This document shows, piece by piece, positions 17,595-26,195 of a stretch of DNA of 41,908 bases. Made by a program: the position numbers and the translations under genes. Numbering within the stretch: the stretch's first letter is position 1; each line of letters starts with the position of its first letter. The DNA comes from an uncultured Bacteroidia bacterium (GTDB lineage: Bacteria; Bacteroidota; Bacteroidia; Bacteroidales; UBA932): the NCBI GenBank assembly GCA_902785065.1, contig CACZXH010000024.1, positions 1 through 41,908 on the forward strand, in the 5' to 3' direction. The notes under the pieces are model-generated. The model was not told the DNA's origin, did no database searches, and saw nothing but the letters and a program-made list of their open reading frames with translations.

Positions 17595-19868
17595 ATGAAA
17601 AGAATCCTTCTCGTGGCGGCCCTTTCCGCTCTGGCCGCCTGCGGGCCCAAGGCCCCGAAAATGCCGGCCGACGCCATCGTCCTCCGCAGCCCGGACGGGC
17701 AGCTGGAACTCAAGTTCGCCGTCGTGAACGGCGTCCCCGAATATACGCTGGACCGCGCGGGAAAGGCGGTCGTCCTGCCTTCCCGTCTGGGTTATACGCT
17801 CCTGGACCGGGAGAGCCTGGACGGCGGTTTCACCCTCACCGACTCGGCTTTCAACTCCTTCGACGAGACCTGGGAGCCGGTCTGGGGCGAGGAAGCGTCC
17901 ATCCGGAACCACTATAACGAGCTTTTGGTGACGCTGGAGCAGAAGCCCGAAGCCGCGCGCGAAGCGCAGCGGGGCGTGAGCGTCACGGACCCGGACTACA
18001 CCGGCGACCTGGGCAACCCGTACGGCAAGGGCGCCGTGATGCAGGTGCGTTTCCGCCTGTATGACGACGGCCTCGGTTTCCGCTACGAGTTCCCGCTGGA
18101 GAACGCATTGACCTACTTCAAGGTCAAGGAAGAGCTCACCGAGTTTGCAATGACGGGCGACCACACGGCCTGGTGGATCCCGGGCGACTACTCCACACAG
18201 GAGTTCGTGCCCACGGAATCCAAACTGTCGCAGGTGCGCGAGTTGCAGGACGTGCCGCGTCCCGCCGGCGGTTCGCCGCAGACGAAGTTCTCGCAGACCG
18301 GCGTGCAGACGGCCCTGCAGATGAAGACCGCCGACGGCCTGTATATCAATATCCACGAGGCCGAGGTGCTGGATTATCCCACTACGAACCTGGACCTGGA
18401 CGACAAGAACTTTGTGTTCACGACGCACCTGACCCCGGACGCCGAGGGCGTCAAGGGGCGGCTGCAGGCGCCCTGCAAGAGCCCGTGGCGCACCGTGATG
18501 GTGTGCGAGAAGGCCACCGACGTGCTGGCTTCCCGCCTCATCCTGAACCTGAACGAACCCTGCGCCATCGAGGATGTCTCCTGGATCCATCCGACCAAGT
18601 ATATGGGCGTGTGGTGGGAGATGATCACCGGCAAGAGCGAGTGGTCCTACACGTATGACTATCCTTCCGTGCAGCTGGGCGTGACGGATTACGCCGCCTC
18701 CAAGCCGCACGGCCGGCACGGTGCGAACAACGAGAACGTCCGCCGCTACATCGACTTCGCGGCGGAGAACGGTTTCGACGCCATCCTCGTAGAAGGCTGG
18801 AACGAAGGTTGGGAAGACTGGTACGGCCACCAGAAAGACTTCGTCTTCGACTTCATCACCCCGTATCCGGACTTCGACCTGCCGGCGCTGAACGAGTATG
18901 CGCACAGCAAGGGCATCCGCATCATCATGCACCACGAAAGCTCTTCGTCCACCGTCAATTACGAGCGCTGGATGGAGCAAGCCTATGACCTGATGAACCA
19001 GTACGGCTACGACGCCGTGAAGAGCGGCTACGTGGGCAAGATCATCCCGTACGGCGAGTATCACTACAGCCAGGCCCTCATCAACCACTACCACCACGCC
19101 ATCGTGGAAGCCGCGAAGCACCACATCATGGTCAACGCCCACGAAGCCGTGCGTCCGACGGGCCTGTGCCGCACCTGGCCGAACATGATCGGCAACGAGA
19201 GTGCGATGGGCACCGAGTTCCGCGGCACCATCAAGCCCGGCCACACCACCATCTTCCCGTTCACCCGCCTGCAGGGCGGCCCGATGGACTACACCCCCGG
19301 CATCTTCGAGACGGACATGTCCGTGAACAATCCGAACGACAAGCAGCACATGCACCACACCATCTGCAACCAGTTGGGCTTGTACGTGACATTCTACTCC
19401 CCGCTGCAGATGGCGGCGGATCTGCCGGAGAACTACGCCAACTTCATGGACGCGTTCCAGTTCATCAAGGACGTGGCCGTGGACTGGGACAAGAGCGTGT
19501 ACATCGACGCGGAGCCGGGCGCGTACATCATCACCGCGCGTCATCCAAAGATGTCCTCGCTGAACTCCGGCCGCCTCGCCGGCAAGTCCGGCGCCTGGGA
19601 GTTCGCGAACCCCGACGGCCAGGAGCATGACATCTGGTTCCTGGGCGGCGTGACGGACGAGAACGCCCGCACGTTCGACGTGAAGCTGGACTTCCTCACC
19701 CCGGGCGTCCAGTATGAGGCCACGATCTATGCCGACGCTCCCGACGCCGACTTCGAAACGAACCCGAAGGCATACACGATCACGCGCCAGACGGTGACCA
19801 GCGAAACGGTGCTCAATCTCCGAATGGCGCGTGCGGGTGGATTTGCCGTATCGTTACGGTCTAAATGA
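17595..19868 (+). CDS. GH97 glycoside hydrolase lipoprotein (SusB-like, inverting type)
   Basis: A 757-residue family GH97 enzyme, predicted to release alpha-linked sugars (alpha-glucosidase type). The signal MKRILLVAALSALAAC marks it as a lipoprotein. The N-terminal beta-sandwich begins IVLRSPDGQLELKFAV. The barrel carries AILVEGWNEGWEDW (Glu 400 and Glu 404), DAVKSGYVGKIIPYGEYHYS, VNAHEAVRPTGLCRTWPN (Glu 517) and GNESAMGTEF (Glu 535). The Glu-rich set and Ser-Gly-Tyr in place of an Asp nucleophile after AVK match inverting SusB-type members rather than the retaining alpha-galactosidase branch; this rests on remembered family patterns. It follows a terminator, so it has its own promoter or is a separate unit; TAACTTTA at 17566-17573 is a weak -7 candidate. 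Its last 15 bases overlap the convergent esterase. Confidence 0.92.
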   Translation: MKRILLVAALSALAACGPKAPKMPADAIVLRSPDGQLELKFAVVNGVPEYTLDRAGKAVVLPSRLGYTLLDRESLDGGFTLTDSAFNSFDETWEPVWGEEASIRNHYNELLVTLEQKPEAAREAQRGVSVTDPDYTGDLGNPYGKGAVMQVRFRLYDDGLGFRYEFPLENALTYFKVKEELTEFAMTGDHTAWWIPGDYSTQEFVPTESKLSQVRELQDVPRPAGGSPQTKFSQTGVQTALQMKTADGLYINIHEAEVLDYPTTNLDLDDKNFVFTTHLTPDAEGVKGRLQAPCKSPWRTVMVCEKATDVLASRLILNLNEPCAIEDVSWIHPTKYMGVWWEMITGKSEWSYTYDYPSVQLGVTDYAASKPHGRHGANNENVRRYIDFAAENGFDAILVEGWNEGWEDWYGHQKDFVFDFITPYPDFDLPALNEYAHSKGIRIIMHHESSSSTVNYERWMEQAYDLMNQYGYDAVKSGYVGKIIPYGEYHYSQALINHYHHAIVEAAKHHIMVNAHEAVRPTGLCRTWPNMIGNESAMGTEFRGTIKPGHTTIFPFTRLQGGPMDYTPGIFETDMSVNNPNDKQHMHHTICNQLGLYVTFYSPLQMAADLPENYANFMDAFQFIKDVAVDWDKSVYIDAEPGAYIITARHPKMSSLNSGRLAGKSGAWEFANPDGQEHDIWFLGGVTDENARTFDVKLDFLTPGVQYEATIYADAPDADFETNPKAYTITRQTVTSETVLNLRMARAGGFAVSLRSK

Positions 19869-21345
19869 CGGACGGGGAGCCTTCTTGGGTTCGCCTAAGA
19901 AGGAGGCCTCCTGATCGTTCTCGTCCAGGCAGAACACCATAAAGTCCTTTTGGGCGGCGGTGACGGGTTTCCAGTCGCCGCCGTCTTTGCCGTTGGGATC
20001 GCTGTACTTGGCGAAGTTGGACCAGGCGGTGAGCATCTTCTCGGAGAGGTCCCAGTCGCCCTGCGTCCAGGGGCGCCAGCAGTTCGTTCTTCAGGGACTT
20101 GAACACGAACCACAGGTCGGAGGAGTGGAATGCGCCCTGGAGGACGTTCGGCCGGCCGTCCGTGGGCAGCGGGCGGGCGAACTGGTAGGCCCAGGCCTTG
20201 CCGCCGTTCTCTTCGCGGTTCAGGCAGAAGTCCGTGATGACCGGTTGCATGTTGCCGGCGTCGTTGAGGGTATAGCCGATCATGTAGGGAACATCGGCCA
20301 GGGAACCGTCGACACAGGCCTCATCGAAGCCTTCCGTGAGGACATAGCCGTCGATGTACGGGGAGATGGGGGAGGCGGTGAGGACACTGCGCTTGCCGGT
20401 GGCGCTGTTGTAGAGGGTGCCCATCGCGAAGATGGTTTCGGTCGAGGCGCGGCGGAGCTTCTGCAGGTCGGTGAGACCGGCCCAGTCGGCGACCTCCTTG
20501 GTGGAGGCCTCCGCGTCGGCGAGGGTGAGCTGCTGCTGCGGCGGCATCGCGCGCATACCCGGGAACGGCGGTTCGACGGGCTTCCGCGGGTCTACGAAGC
20601 CGCTGGCGCTCATGATGACGGCCTTGTTGAAGAGGCCTTTGGTGAGCGGGGAGGCCGACAGGAACTTCGTGCTGCGGCCGCCGGCGCTCTGGCCGAACAG
20701 CATCACGTTGTCCGGGTCGCCGCCGAACTGGGCGATATTGGCCTTCACCCACTTCAGGGCCTGGATCTGGTCCAGGGTGCCCCAGTTGCCGGTCGGATGC
20801 TCCGGGTTCTCCGCGGAGAGCTCGGGATGGGCGAAGAAGCCGAACGGGCCCACGCGGTAGTTGAAGGAAACGAGGACGACGTCCTTCGCCGCCCACTCCT
20901 GGCCGTCGAACTCCGGCTCGGAACTCCAGCCTTCGCGCATGCCGCCGCCGAACACCCACACGGCCACCGGAAGCTTCTTCTCCGGCTGGCCGGGCGCCTT
21001 GGTCCATACGTTCAGGTACAGGCAGTCCTCGCTGTAGGGCGCCTCCGCGCCGTAACCCCACTCGGTGGTGTAGCCGCCGGGGTAGTGCGCGGCCTGGAAC
21101 GGCGGATGGCCGAAGGTGTCGCAGACTTTCACGCCCTCCCACGGCACAACAGGCTGCGGCGCCTTCCAGCGGTTCTCGCCGATGGGCGGCGCGGCGAACG
21201 GGATGCCGCGGAACACGGTGACGCCGGCGATGTCGGCCGCCACGCCTTGGACCTGCCCGCCCTCGACCGTCAGGACGGGGCTCTGGGCTTTTTGCGCGCA
21301 CGCGGCCATTGCCAGGGCGCACGCAAGGATCAGGATTCGTTTCAT
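19854..21345 (-). pseudogene. Type B carboxylesterase lipoprotein, C-terminus frameshifted
   Basis: A secreted alpha/beta-hydrolase esterase of the carboxylesterase type B family. The start at 21345 gives the lipoprotein signal MKRILILACALAMAAC. Visible features are FRGIPFAAPPIGENRWKAPQ, the family signature SEDCLYLNVW (105-114), the oxyanion region VWVFGGG, the nucleophile elbow GQSAGG (Ser 220) and the catalytic His region GAFHSSDLWFVF. At about 20076 one base appears to be inserted (CTG-CTG-G-CGC). In the next frame the expected tail continues as RPWTQGDWDLSEKMLTAW and NFAKYSDPNG, ending at 19854. Unrepaired, the product has an abnormal basic tail ending at 19861. All catalytic residues lie before the shift, so activity is conceivable. 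It sits 10 bases after the AlkZ-like gene and may deacylate glycans for the neighbouring locus. Confidence 0.82.
19880..19903 (+). terminator. UUCG-capped hairpin just after GH97
   Basis: CCTTCTTGGG (19880-19889), loop TTCG, then CCTAAGAAGG (19894-19903) form a 10-pair stem (one G-T) with a very stable tetraloop on the + strand, starting 11 bases after the GH97 stop. No T-run follows, so it is more likely a 3' end stabiliser or weak terminator than a classic one. It lies inside the codons of the convergent esterase, so it could also be chance. Confidence 0.45.
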
Positions 21346-21355
21346 ATCGAAAAGA

Positions 21356-22405
21356 TTAGACTTTGGACTTGATCGTGGATCGGTAAGTGGAGAGAGCCGC
21401 ATGGAAGGGCTCGGTAGGAAGGGTGGTTTCGTCGTCGAAGAGCGTGAGACCGCCGTCATGGGCGGAGGGGGACCAGTTGCCCACGATATAGCCGTCCAGG
21501 GCGACGATGGGGTAGAAGATGCCGGAGTTGTTATGGGCGTGGTGCGAGTGGTCGGGGTGGAGGACGATATCGCGGCTCTTGTAGCCGATGAGGTATTCGT
21601 CGAAGGCGGGGAGGAGGAGAACGCCGCCGCGGCGGAAGCCGCGGGTGCGGGTGTCCGCGTGGACGTAAAAGTCGCGGCCTTTCCAGCGCTCGGCGCGGAG
21701 TTCGCCGCCGAGGGCGGCGATGCCGCGCCGGCAGTCGTTGACATTCAGCCCGGACCACCAGACGTAGTCGTCCAACGTGGCAGGACTGTGGCTGCGGAAG
21801 TATTTGCGGGTGAGGAGGGCAAGGGCTTCTTCGTGGCTCAGAACCAAAGGATTACGCACCTTTTCCGCCGCGAGCGCCAGCGTTCGTTTGGTCGGATGGA
21901 GGTCCCCCGAGCATAGCAGGCCCGAGAGTTCCGCCAGACGGAGATGGTAGGAGAACCGCTGCTCGGTCATGAGAATGTCCCGCTCGCGGAGCGCTTCCGC
22001 GAGGAACGCCTTCTGGACGCTGCCGCGCCCCGCGATCGCCTCGCCGAAGATGCCGCTGATGCGCTTCTCCTCCTCCGCGGGGATGTCCACGCCGTTGGCG
22101 TGCATCCAGCCGCGGAGGCCGGCGAGGGCCTTGCGGCGGCAGAGTTTCAGCATCCAGCCCAGGTCCTCGCCGGCGAGGAGCTGCCAGGTGGTGCGCAGCA
22201 GATGGGTCCGGATGATCCGCCCGTCGTTGTAGGCCTGCTCGAAGGCCTTGCCGGAAGGCCTGCGGGTCCGCATGGACACGGCCCAGCGCATGGACTTGTA
22301 GTCCTGGGCCTGCATGGCCCCGAACCAGGATACGACCTCCGCCGGATCCTTGAACTGCGGGGCCGCGAGCTGCTGGCTCAGAAGGCGCTGAGAGACGGGA
22401 TTCAT
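21356..22405 (-). CDS. Winged-helix DNA-binding protein of the AlkZ/YcaQ (HTH_42) family
   Basis: A 349-residue protein of the HTH_42 (PF06224) family, whose characterised members are AlkZ/YcaQ DNA glycosylases acting on alkylated bases and interstrand cross-links. It carries the N-terminal WFGAMQAQDYKSMRWAV, with Gln-Ala-Gln (32-34) at the position of the QxQ/QxD active motif, plus RTHLLRTTWQLLAGEDLGWML. The later part has SPATLDDYVWWSGLN and LLPAFDEYLIGYKSR, both common in the family. No signal peptide is seen, so it should be cytoplasmic. It starts 13 bases after the DUF2807 gene and ends 10 bases before the esterase, so the three are probably co-transcribed although their roles look unrelated. 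A glycosylase role is inferred from the family only. Confidence 0.82.
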   Translation of the reverse strand: MNPVSQRLLSQQLAAPQFKDPAEVVSWFGAMQAQDYKSMRWAVSMRTRRPSGKAFEQAYNDGRIIRTHLLRTTWQLLAGEDLGWMLKLCRRKALAGLRGWMHANGVDIPAEEEKRISGIFGEAIAGRGSVQKAFLAEALRERDILMTEQRFSYHLRLAELSGLLCSGDLHPTKRTLALAAEKVRNPLVLSHEEALALLTRKYFRSHSPATLDDYVWWSGLNVNDCRRGIAALGGELRAERWKGRDFYVHADTRTRGFRRGGVLLLPAFDEYLIGYKSRDIVLHPDHSHHAHNNSGIFYPIVALDGYIVGNWSPSAHDGGLTLFDDETTLPTEPFHAALSTYRSTIKSKV

Positions 22406-22418
22406 CGGGGGTATCAGC

Positions 22419-23297
22419 CTACAGGCTTACGTTTCCGGAACCGGAGGTATGCGTGCTGATGCTGTTGTACTTGAGATTGCCGGAAATGTTGCCGGAACCG
22501 GTGGTGGTGGCGGTAACGTCGTGGCAGGAACCATTGATGGAGATGTCGCCCGAACCGCCGGTTTTCAGGTCCATGTTTCCGTCAACAGACGCATCCTTGA
22601 GGAGGACGTCGCCGCTGCCGGAAACCCGCACCGAAGCGCCGCCTGTCGAAGTGAGCTTGTTGACATAGAAGCCGCCGGACCCGCTGACGCCCGCTTCGAA
22701 GTCGTCGCAGGCAATACTGCCGAAGTGCGTGGTCCCGGACCCGCTGACCTTGCCGCCGAAGTCATCGCAGGCCAGTTCGCCGACGCGGATGCTCCCGCTG
22801 CCGCTGCACTGGGCCGTGAAATCCCGGCTGTCGATTTCGCCCGTGACGATATCGCCGCTTCCCGACACCTTCAAGGCCAGGGATCCGGAGGCGTGCAGGA
22901 CACCCTCGTGGATCAGATTGCCACTGCCGCTGACCGAAAGCTTTTCGATGTCGGGAGAAGAGACGACCACGCGGAGGATCAGCTTGGGGTACCGGCCGGG
23001 CTCAAGCTTGAGGGTCAGGACCTCGTTCTCGACCGTCGTCAGCACCTTGGGCGCCAGTTCTTCGGTGGATTCCACGCGCACCTCCTGCTTGTCGGCCTGG
23101 ACGTAATACACATTGCACGGGAGGCTGGAAGACAGCGCCCGGAAAGGTCCGACCTCGCGGATTTCCGTGTGGTCGATTCCTTCCTCGGTGCAATCGCCCA
23201 CCCACGTGGATCCGCTCCCATTGATGTTAATGATGCAGGAAACAGATACGGCCGCCGTCATCACGACGGCCGCCAGGGAAATCAGAATCTTTTTCAT
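22419..23297 (-). CDS. GIN-domain (DUF2807) lipoprotein
   Basis: A 292-residue protein made almost entirely of repeated SGSG turns (VSGSGNLIHEG, CSGSGSIRVGE, VSGSGTTHFGS, VSGSGGFYVNK, VSGSGDVLLKD and others), the hallmark of the GIN/DUF2807 beta-helix family, often called putative auto-transporter adhesin head-like. Function is unknown. The frame is open from 23357, but the promoter TATCTTTG lies at 23321-23328. ATG 23297 gives a signal MKKILISLAAVVMTAAVSVSC with a lipobox-like end; ATG 23309 is an alternative. It is the first gene of a likely three-gene transcript with the AlkZ-like and esterase genes. Confidence 0.85.
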   Translation of the reverse strand: MKKILISLAAVVMTAAVSVSCIININGSGSTWVGDCTEEGIDHTEIREVGPFRALSSSLPCNVYYVQADKQEVRVESTEELAPKVLTTVENEVLTLKLEPGRYPKLILRVVVSSPDIEKLSVSGSGNLIHEGVLHASGSLALKVSGSGDIVTGEIDSRDFTAQCSGSGSIRVGELACDDFGGKVSGSGTTHFGSIACDDFEAGVSGSGGFYVNKLTSTGGASVRVSGSGDVLLKDASVDGNMDLKTGGSGDISINGSCHDVTATTTGSGNISGNLKYNSISTHTSGSGNVSL

Positions 23298-23320
23298 CGT
23301 TCGTTTCATTTTACCGATCC

Positions 23321-23328
23321 CAAAGATA
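23321..23328 (-). promoter_or_regulatory. Bacteroidota -7 box for the GIN-domain gene
   Basis: On the - strand this reads TATCTTTG, a perfect match to TAnnTTTG. Transcription would begin about 7 bases downstream, near 23314, leaving a short leader before ATG 23297. No clear TTTG -33 box is visible. Confidence 0.6.
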
Positions 23329-23477
23329 CGATTTTTTGAGGAGAATCGTGTACGCATTTGATGCGTGCAGCATGACCGGTCTTACAGGGTGCGCCGGTCT
23401 CGCAGGGTGTCCGGAGCTCGGCCGAGGGAACGAATAGCGGCGATAATGTGCCCTCGCGCGTGCTGGAGCACGGCTGA

Positions 23478-23505
23478 GGGAACGTTTTGAACCCAAAACG
23501 TTCCC
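23478..23505. repeat. Perfect 11-base inverted repeat in the 23298-23556 intergenic region
   Basis: GGGAACGTTTT and AAAACGTTCCC flank a 6-base loop. It lies about 50 bases beyond the stop of the DUF1593 gene and may end its transcript, though no T-run follows on either strand. The 14-base near-direct repeats ATGCATGCTGAACG (23508-23521) and ATGCATGCTGAGCG (23524-23537) sit between it and the stop. No gene is seen in this roughly 260-base gap. Confidence 0.55.
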
Positions 23506-23556
23506 TGATGCATGCTGAACGTCATGCATGCTGAGCGTAAAAAGGATAGGGGCGGC

Positions 23557-24993
23557 CTATTCCACGGTGATGATAATGCGGCGATAGGCGGGGAGGGTGA
23601 AGGAGCTGGTGTCGTGGACCTCACAAACCAGGTGATAGGTGCCGGGTTTGTCGGGGAAGGTGACCTGCACCTTGGCGCCTTGGGGCTGGTCGATGGCGGG
23701 GTAGACCGTCTGGCCGGGGAATTCCTGGAACCACCATTCGAATCGTAGGGCGTCGCCGTCCGGGTCGGAGGAGGCGGAGGCGTCGAAACACAGCGCGATG
23801 CCGGGACGGGCGGTTACAGGTATGGGCGCGAGACCATCGCCGTTCTCGAGGCGGAGGCGCTTGTGCCCTTGCTTCCCGTCGATGACCACGACCGGGTTGC
23901 GGTTGCCGCGGCCCTCGGCGGCCCATTGCATGCGGGCGGCGAAGTCGTTGAATTCGTCGGGGTAGAACTTGTGTTCGTAGGCGGAGGAGATGCCCTTGAG
24001 GGGCTCCTGCCAATTGGTCCAGGCCGATGTCTCGCGGTCGGGGGAGAGGCCGAACTGGTGGCAGCCGCCCCAGCCGACCTGCTCCGGGTGCTCGGGATCG
24101 TTGAGGCCGTTGGGCATGACGTTCAGGAAGCTGGGGGTGTCGCCTTCGACGCCCCAGAGGTAGTGGGGATAGACCTTGCCCATTTCGCCGTGGCCCTGGA
24201 TGAGGGAGGCGTACTTGTCCCAGTTCTGCACGCCGAGGGCGTTCTGGTTGAGCCAGGCGCTTTCGTCCCAGACGAGCAGAAGGTCATCGGCAAATTCCCG
24301 GCGGAGCCATTGGTGGGAGCTGTAGGCGCGGTTCATGCGCATCGCCCAGACCATGTCCTGGTCGGTGATGGTGTACAGGCGGAACTTCCGGAGGAAGGCT
24401 TTCAGCTCCTCCGCCGAGCGGGTCTGCTGCACTTTCCAGATGGCCTGGGAGAGGGTGTTGGCCCCGCCCCAGGAGCACACCCAGATGGGCCGGGGATCGT
24501 CCTCGTCGGCGAGGCGGATCAGGAGCTCGCTGCCGGGGGAGTCGTTCCCTTCGCCGATGACGCCGATGCCGGCGCGGGTGCTGCCCATCACCGCGCGGCT
24601 CCGCAGGTAGCCGGCGCTGGGCCAGTACCCGAGCGCCTGGGCGCCCTGCTCCTCCTCCGGGCTCCGGAACCCGGTCTGCCCGGACCGTTTCATGAGATTG
24701 TTGACATCGACCTCATATCCGTCGATGACGCGGTGCAGGTATTCCGCCCATTCCTCCGGGTACGGGTCGCAGTTCCAGCCGATGGTGGTGATGAGGGCTT
24801 CGATCTCGAAGCGGTCGGCATAGGCGAGCAGGCGGACGGCCGACTCGTTGTCGTCCGGCTCCACCTCGGCCGGGCCGATGTCGGTGAGCACGACGAGGCG
24901 GGGCTTGAGCGGGGCGGGGGCCGGAGATTGGCAAGCGGCCGCAAGGGTCGCCGCGGCCGCCAGGAAAAGGCAGAGACGGGAAAACTTATCCAC
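23557..24993 (-). CDS. DUF1593/Sde182-like lipoprotein (nucleoside hydrolase-like domain)
   Basis: A 478-residue secreted protein with a GTG start at 24993 and a lipoprotein signal (LFLAAAATLAAAC). The N-terminal domain carries RLVVLTDIGPAEVEPDDNES and the stretch FEIEALITTIGWNCDP, the Asp-rich pattern of nucleoside-hydrolase-like folds, as in the cellulose-associated protein Sde182. The C-terminal part (PGIALCFDASASSDPDGDAL, then GTYHLVCEVHDTSSF) is a PKD-like beta domain. Proteins of this family occur in polysaccharide-degrading bacteria; binding or cleavage of a sugar-linked substrate is inferred. It begins 5 bases after the upstream small gene, so the two are likely co-translated. The GTG start is supported by the signal peptide and spacing. 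Confidence 0.82.
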   Translation of the reverse strand: MDKFSRLCLFLAAAATLAAACQSPAPAPLKPRLVVLTDIGPAEVEPDDNESAVRLLAYADRFEIEALITTIGWNCDPYPEEWAEYLHRVIDGYEVDVNNLMKRSGQTGFRSPEEEQGAQALGYWPSAGYLRSRAVMGSTRAGIGVIGEGNDSPGSELLIRLADEDDPRPIWVCSWGGANTLSQAIWKVQQTRSAEELKAFLRKFRLYTITDQDMVWAMRMNRAYSSHQWLRREFADDLLLVWDESAWLNQNALGVQNWDKYASLIQGHGEMGKVYPHYLWGVEGDTPSFLNVMPNGLNDPEHPEQVGWGGCHQFGLSPDRETSAWTNWQEPLKGISSAYEHKFYPDEFNDFAARMQWAAEGRGNRNPVVVIDGKQGHKRLRLENGDGLAPIPVTARPGIALCFDASASSDPDGDALRFEWWFQEFPGQTVYPAIDQPQGAKVQVTFPDKPGTYHLVCEVHDTSSFTLPAYRRIIITVE

Positions 24994-24998
24994 GGGGA

Positions 24999-25547
24999 TT
25001 AGTCGTTAAGCCCGAGCTTCTTGCCCAGGTTGAGGTTCCAGCGAAGGGCCTTGAGGGTGGAGCGGGTCAGGTCGACATCGGCGGTACGCCCGCCGCTGAC
25101 GAACTGGAAGTTGAGGCGTTTGCCTTGCAGGAAACGCTTGACGACGACGCAGTTCGCCTGGTCCGGCACGGACAGGCGTTCGCCGCCCGAGGCGCGGCGG
25201 CACTGGAACGCCGCCGTCGTGCCGGGCGCCTCCTCGAGAAGCGCCAGCATCGACTCGATCGTGGCTAGGGCCTCCTCCTTCGTCGCGCCCAGGCACAGGC
25301 AGGTCTCGTCGATATGGCTGAGGGAAGTCTGGCCGCCGAAAATCTCGGCTTCCAGGATCGGGAATACGCGGCCGAGGCTCAGGTAGTACCCGAAGGCGCC
25401 GTCCTCGTCCTTATAGGTGAAGAGGGAATACTCGTCCTCGTTCTGTTCGATTTCGACGATTTCGTTCCGCATTCCAGCGGGGAAATCCTGGGCCCAGGCG
25501 GACGTAAGGACGCACGCAAGGACAATGGTGGTAAGGATTCTTTTCAT
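24999..25547 (-). CDS. Hypothetical secreted protein of 182 residues
   Basis: I do not recognise this family. ATG 25547 gives a signal peptide MKRILTTIVLACVLTSAWAQ; the longer frame from 25643 crosses the promoter and is not credible. The mature part is about 160 residues, acidic at first (EIVEIEQNEDEYSLFTYKDE) and mixed alpha/beta afterwards. The C-terminal stretch NFQFVSGGRTADVDLTRS looks like a strand-rich end. It is the first gene of a pair with the DUF1593 lipoprotein, 5 bases apart, and is preceded by a good -7 box. It is probably periplasmic. Confidence 0.75.
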   Translation of the reverse strand: MKRILTTIVLACVLTSAWAQDFPAGMRNEIVEIEQNEDEYSLFTYKDEDGAFGYYLSLGRVFPILEAEIFGGQTSLSHIDETCLCLGATKEEALATIESMLALLEEAPGTTAAFQCRRASGGERLSVPDQANCVVVKRFLQGKRLNFQFVSGGRTADVDLTRSTLKALRWNLNLGKKLGLND

Positions 25548-25581
25548 ATGCTTAAGTAGTCGTTTCGGTGTCATTAACAAG

Positions 25582-25589
25582 CAAATATA
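25582..25589 (-). promoter_or_regulatory. Bacteroidota -7 box for the 182-residue gene
   Basis: Reads TATATTTG on the - strand, 35 bases before ATG 25547. It lies back to back with the opposing box at 25614, so one short region serves two divergent units. The -33 element is not clear. Confidence 0.55.
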
Positions 25590-25613
25590 AGGAATAATAC
25601 CGGAAAGAATGCG

Positions 25614-25621
25614 TATCTTTG
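25614..25621 (+). promoter_or_regulatory. Bacteroidota -7 box for the deoxyribosyltransferase-like gene
   Basis: TATCTTTG, an exact consensus, 33 bases before ATG 25655. The start of transcription is expected near 25628. The -33 TTTG is not evident. Confidence 0.6.
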
Positions 25622-25654
25622 AAACAAACAAAGTAACAACCAACGAATCGCGCT

Positions 25655-26077
25655 ATGGCCAGGATCTACGTCGCCTCCAGTTGGAGGAATCCATACTTCC
25701 CCGATGTGGTAAAGCGCCTGCGGGAAGCGGGGCACGAAGTCTACGACTTCCGCAACCCGCCCCACGGCGGCGCCGGCTTCCATTGGACCGACATCGACCC
25801 CGACGCTCCGAACTGGACCTACGCCCAGTACGCCGAAGGCCTCCGCCATCCCCTCGCCGAGCGCCAGTTCCAGGCCGACATCGACGCCCTCACTTGGGCC
25901 GACACCTGCGTCCTCGTCCTTCCCTGCGGCCGCAGCGCCCACACCGAAGCCGGCTGGATGGCCGGCGCCGGCAAACGTGTCATCGCCTACATCCCCGAAA
26001 TGGTCGAGCCCGAGCTCATGTACAAGCTCTTCGCCGGGGTGGCTGGCAGTCTGGATGAGTTGGTGGAGAAGATCTAA
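25655..26077 (+). CDS. Nucleoside 2-deoxyribosyltransferase-like protein
   Basis: A compact 140-residue cytoplasmic protein. It begins MARIYVASSWRN, a strand and nucleotide-loop pattern of the nucleoside 2-deoxyribosyltransferase/DUF4406 superfamily. Later it has QADIDALTWADTCVLVLPCG and SAHTEAGWMAGAGKRVIAYI. Glu 98 in HTEAG is at the place of the catalytic nucleophile of deoxyribosyltransferases, and the length fits. Members exchange or hydrolyse N-glycosidic bonds of (deoxy)nucleosides or nucleotides; the exact substrate here is unknown. It stands alone between a consensus promoter and a hairpin. A role in nucleotide salvage or clean-up is inferred. Confidence 0.75.
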   Translation: MARIYVASSWRNPYFPDVVKRLREAGHEVYDFRNPPHGGAGFHWTDIDPDAPNWTYAQYAEGLRHPLAERQFQADIDALTWADTCVLVLPCGRSAHTEAGWMAGAGKRVIAYIPEMVEPELMYKLFAGVAGSLDELVEKI

Positions 26078-26082
26078 AAAAC

Positions 26083-26104
26083 GAGAGCGGCGAAACCCGC
26101 TCTC
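26083..26104. terminator. 8-pair hairpin after the deoxyribosyltransferase-like gene
   Basis: GAGAGCGG (26083-26090) and CCGCTCTC (26097-26104) with a CGAAAC loop. On the + strand no T-run follows, but on the - strand the hairpin is followed by GTTTTTT, so it would terminate best for leftward transcription and may act in both directions. Confidence 0.6.
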
Positions 26105-26161
26105 ATAAACTAAAAAGTAATAGCATTTACAGCGACGCCTCCCCCTTTTTCTCGGTTTATT

Positions 26162-26192
26162 CTTGCGGGAATCAATTTAATTCGTAACTTTG
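26162..26192 (+). promoter_or_regulatory. Promoter upstream of a gene-free, structured region
   Basis: CTTG (26162-26165), 19 bases, then TAACTTTG (26185-26192): a near-perfect Bacteroidota promoter. No protein gene follows for 550 bases, so the likely product is RNA, starting near 26199. Confidence 0.6.
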
Positions 26193-26195
26193 TTG

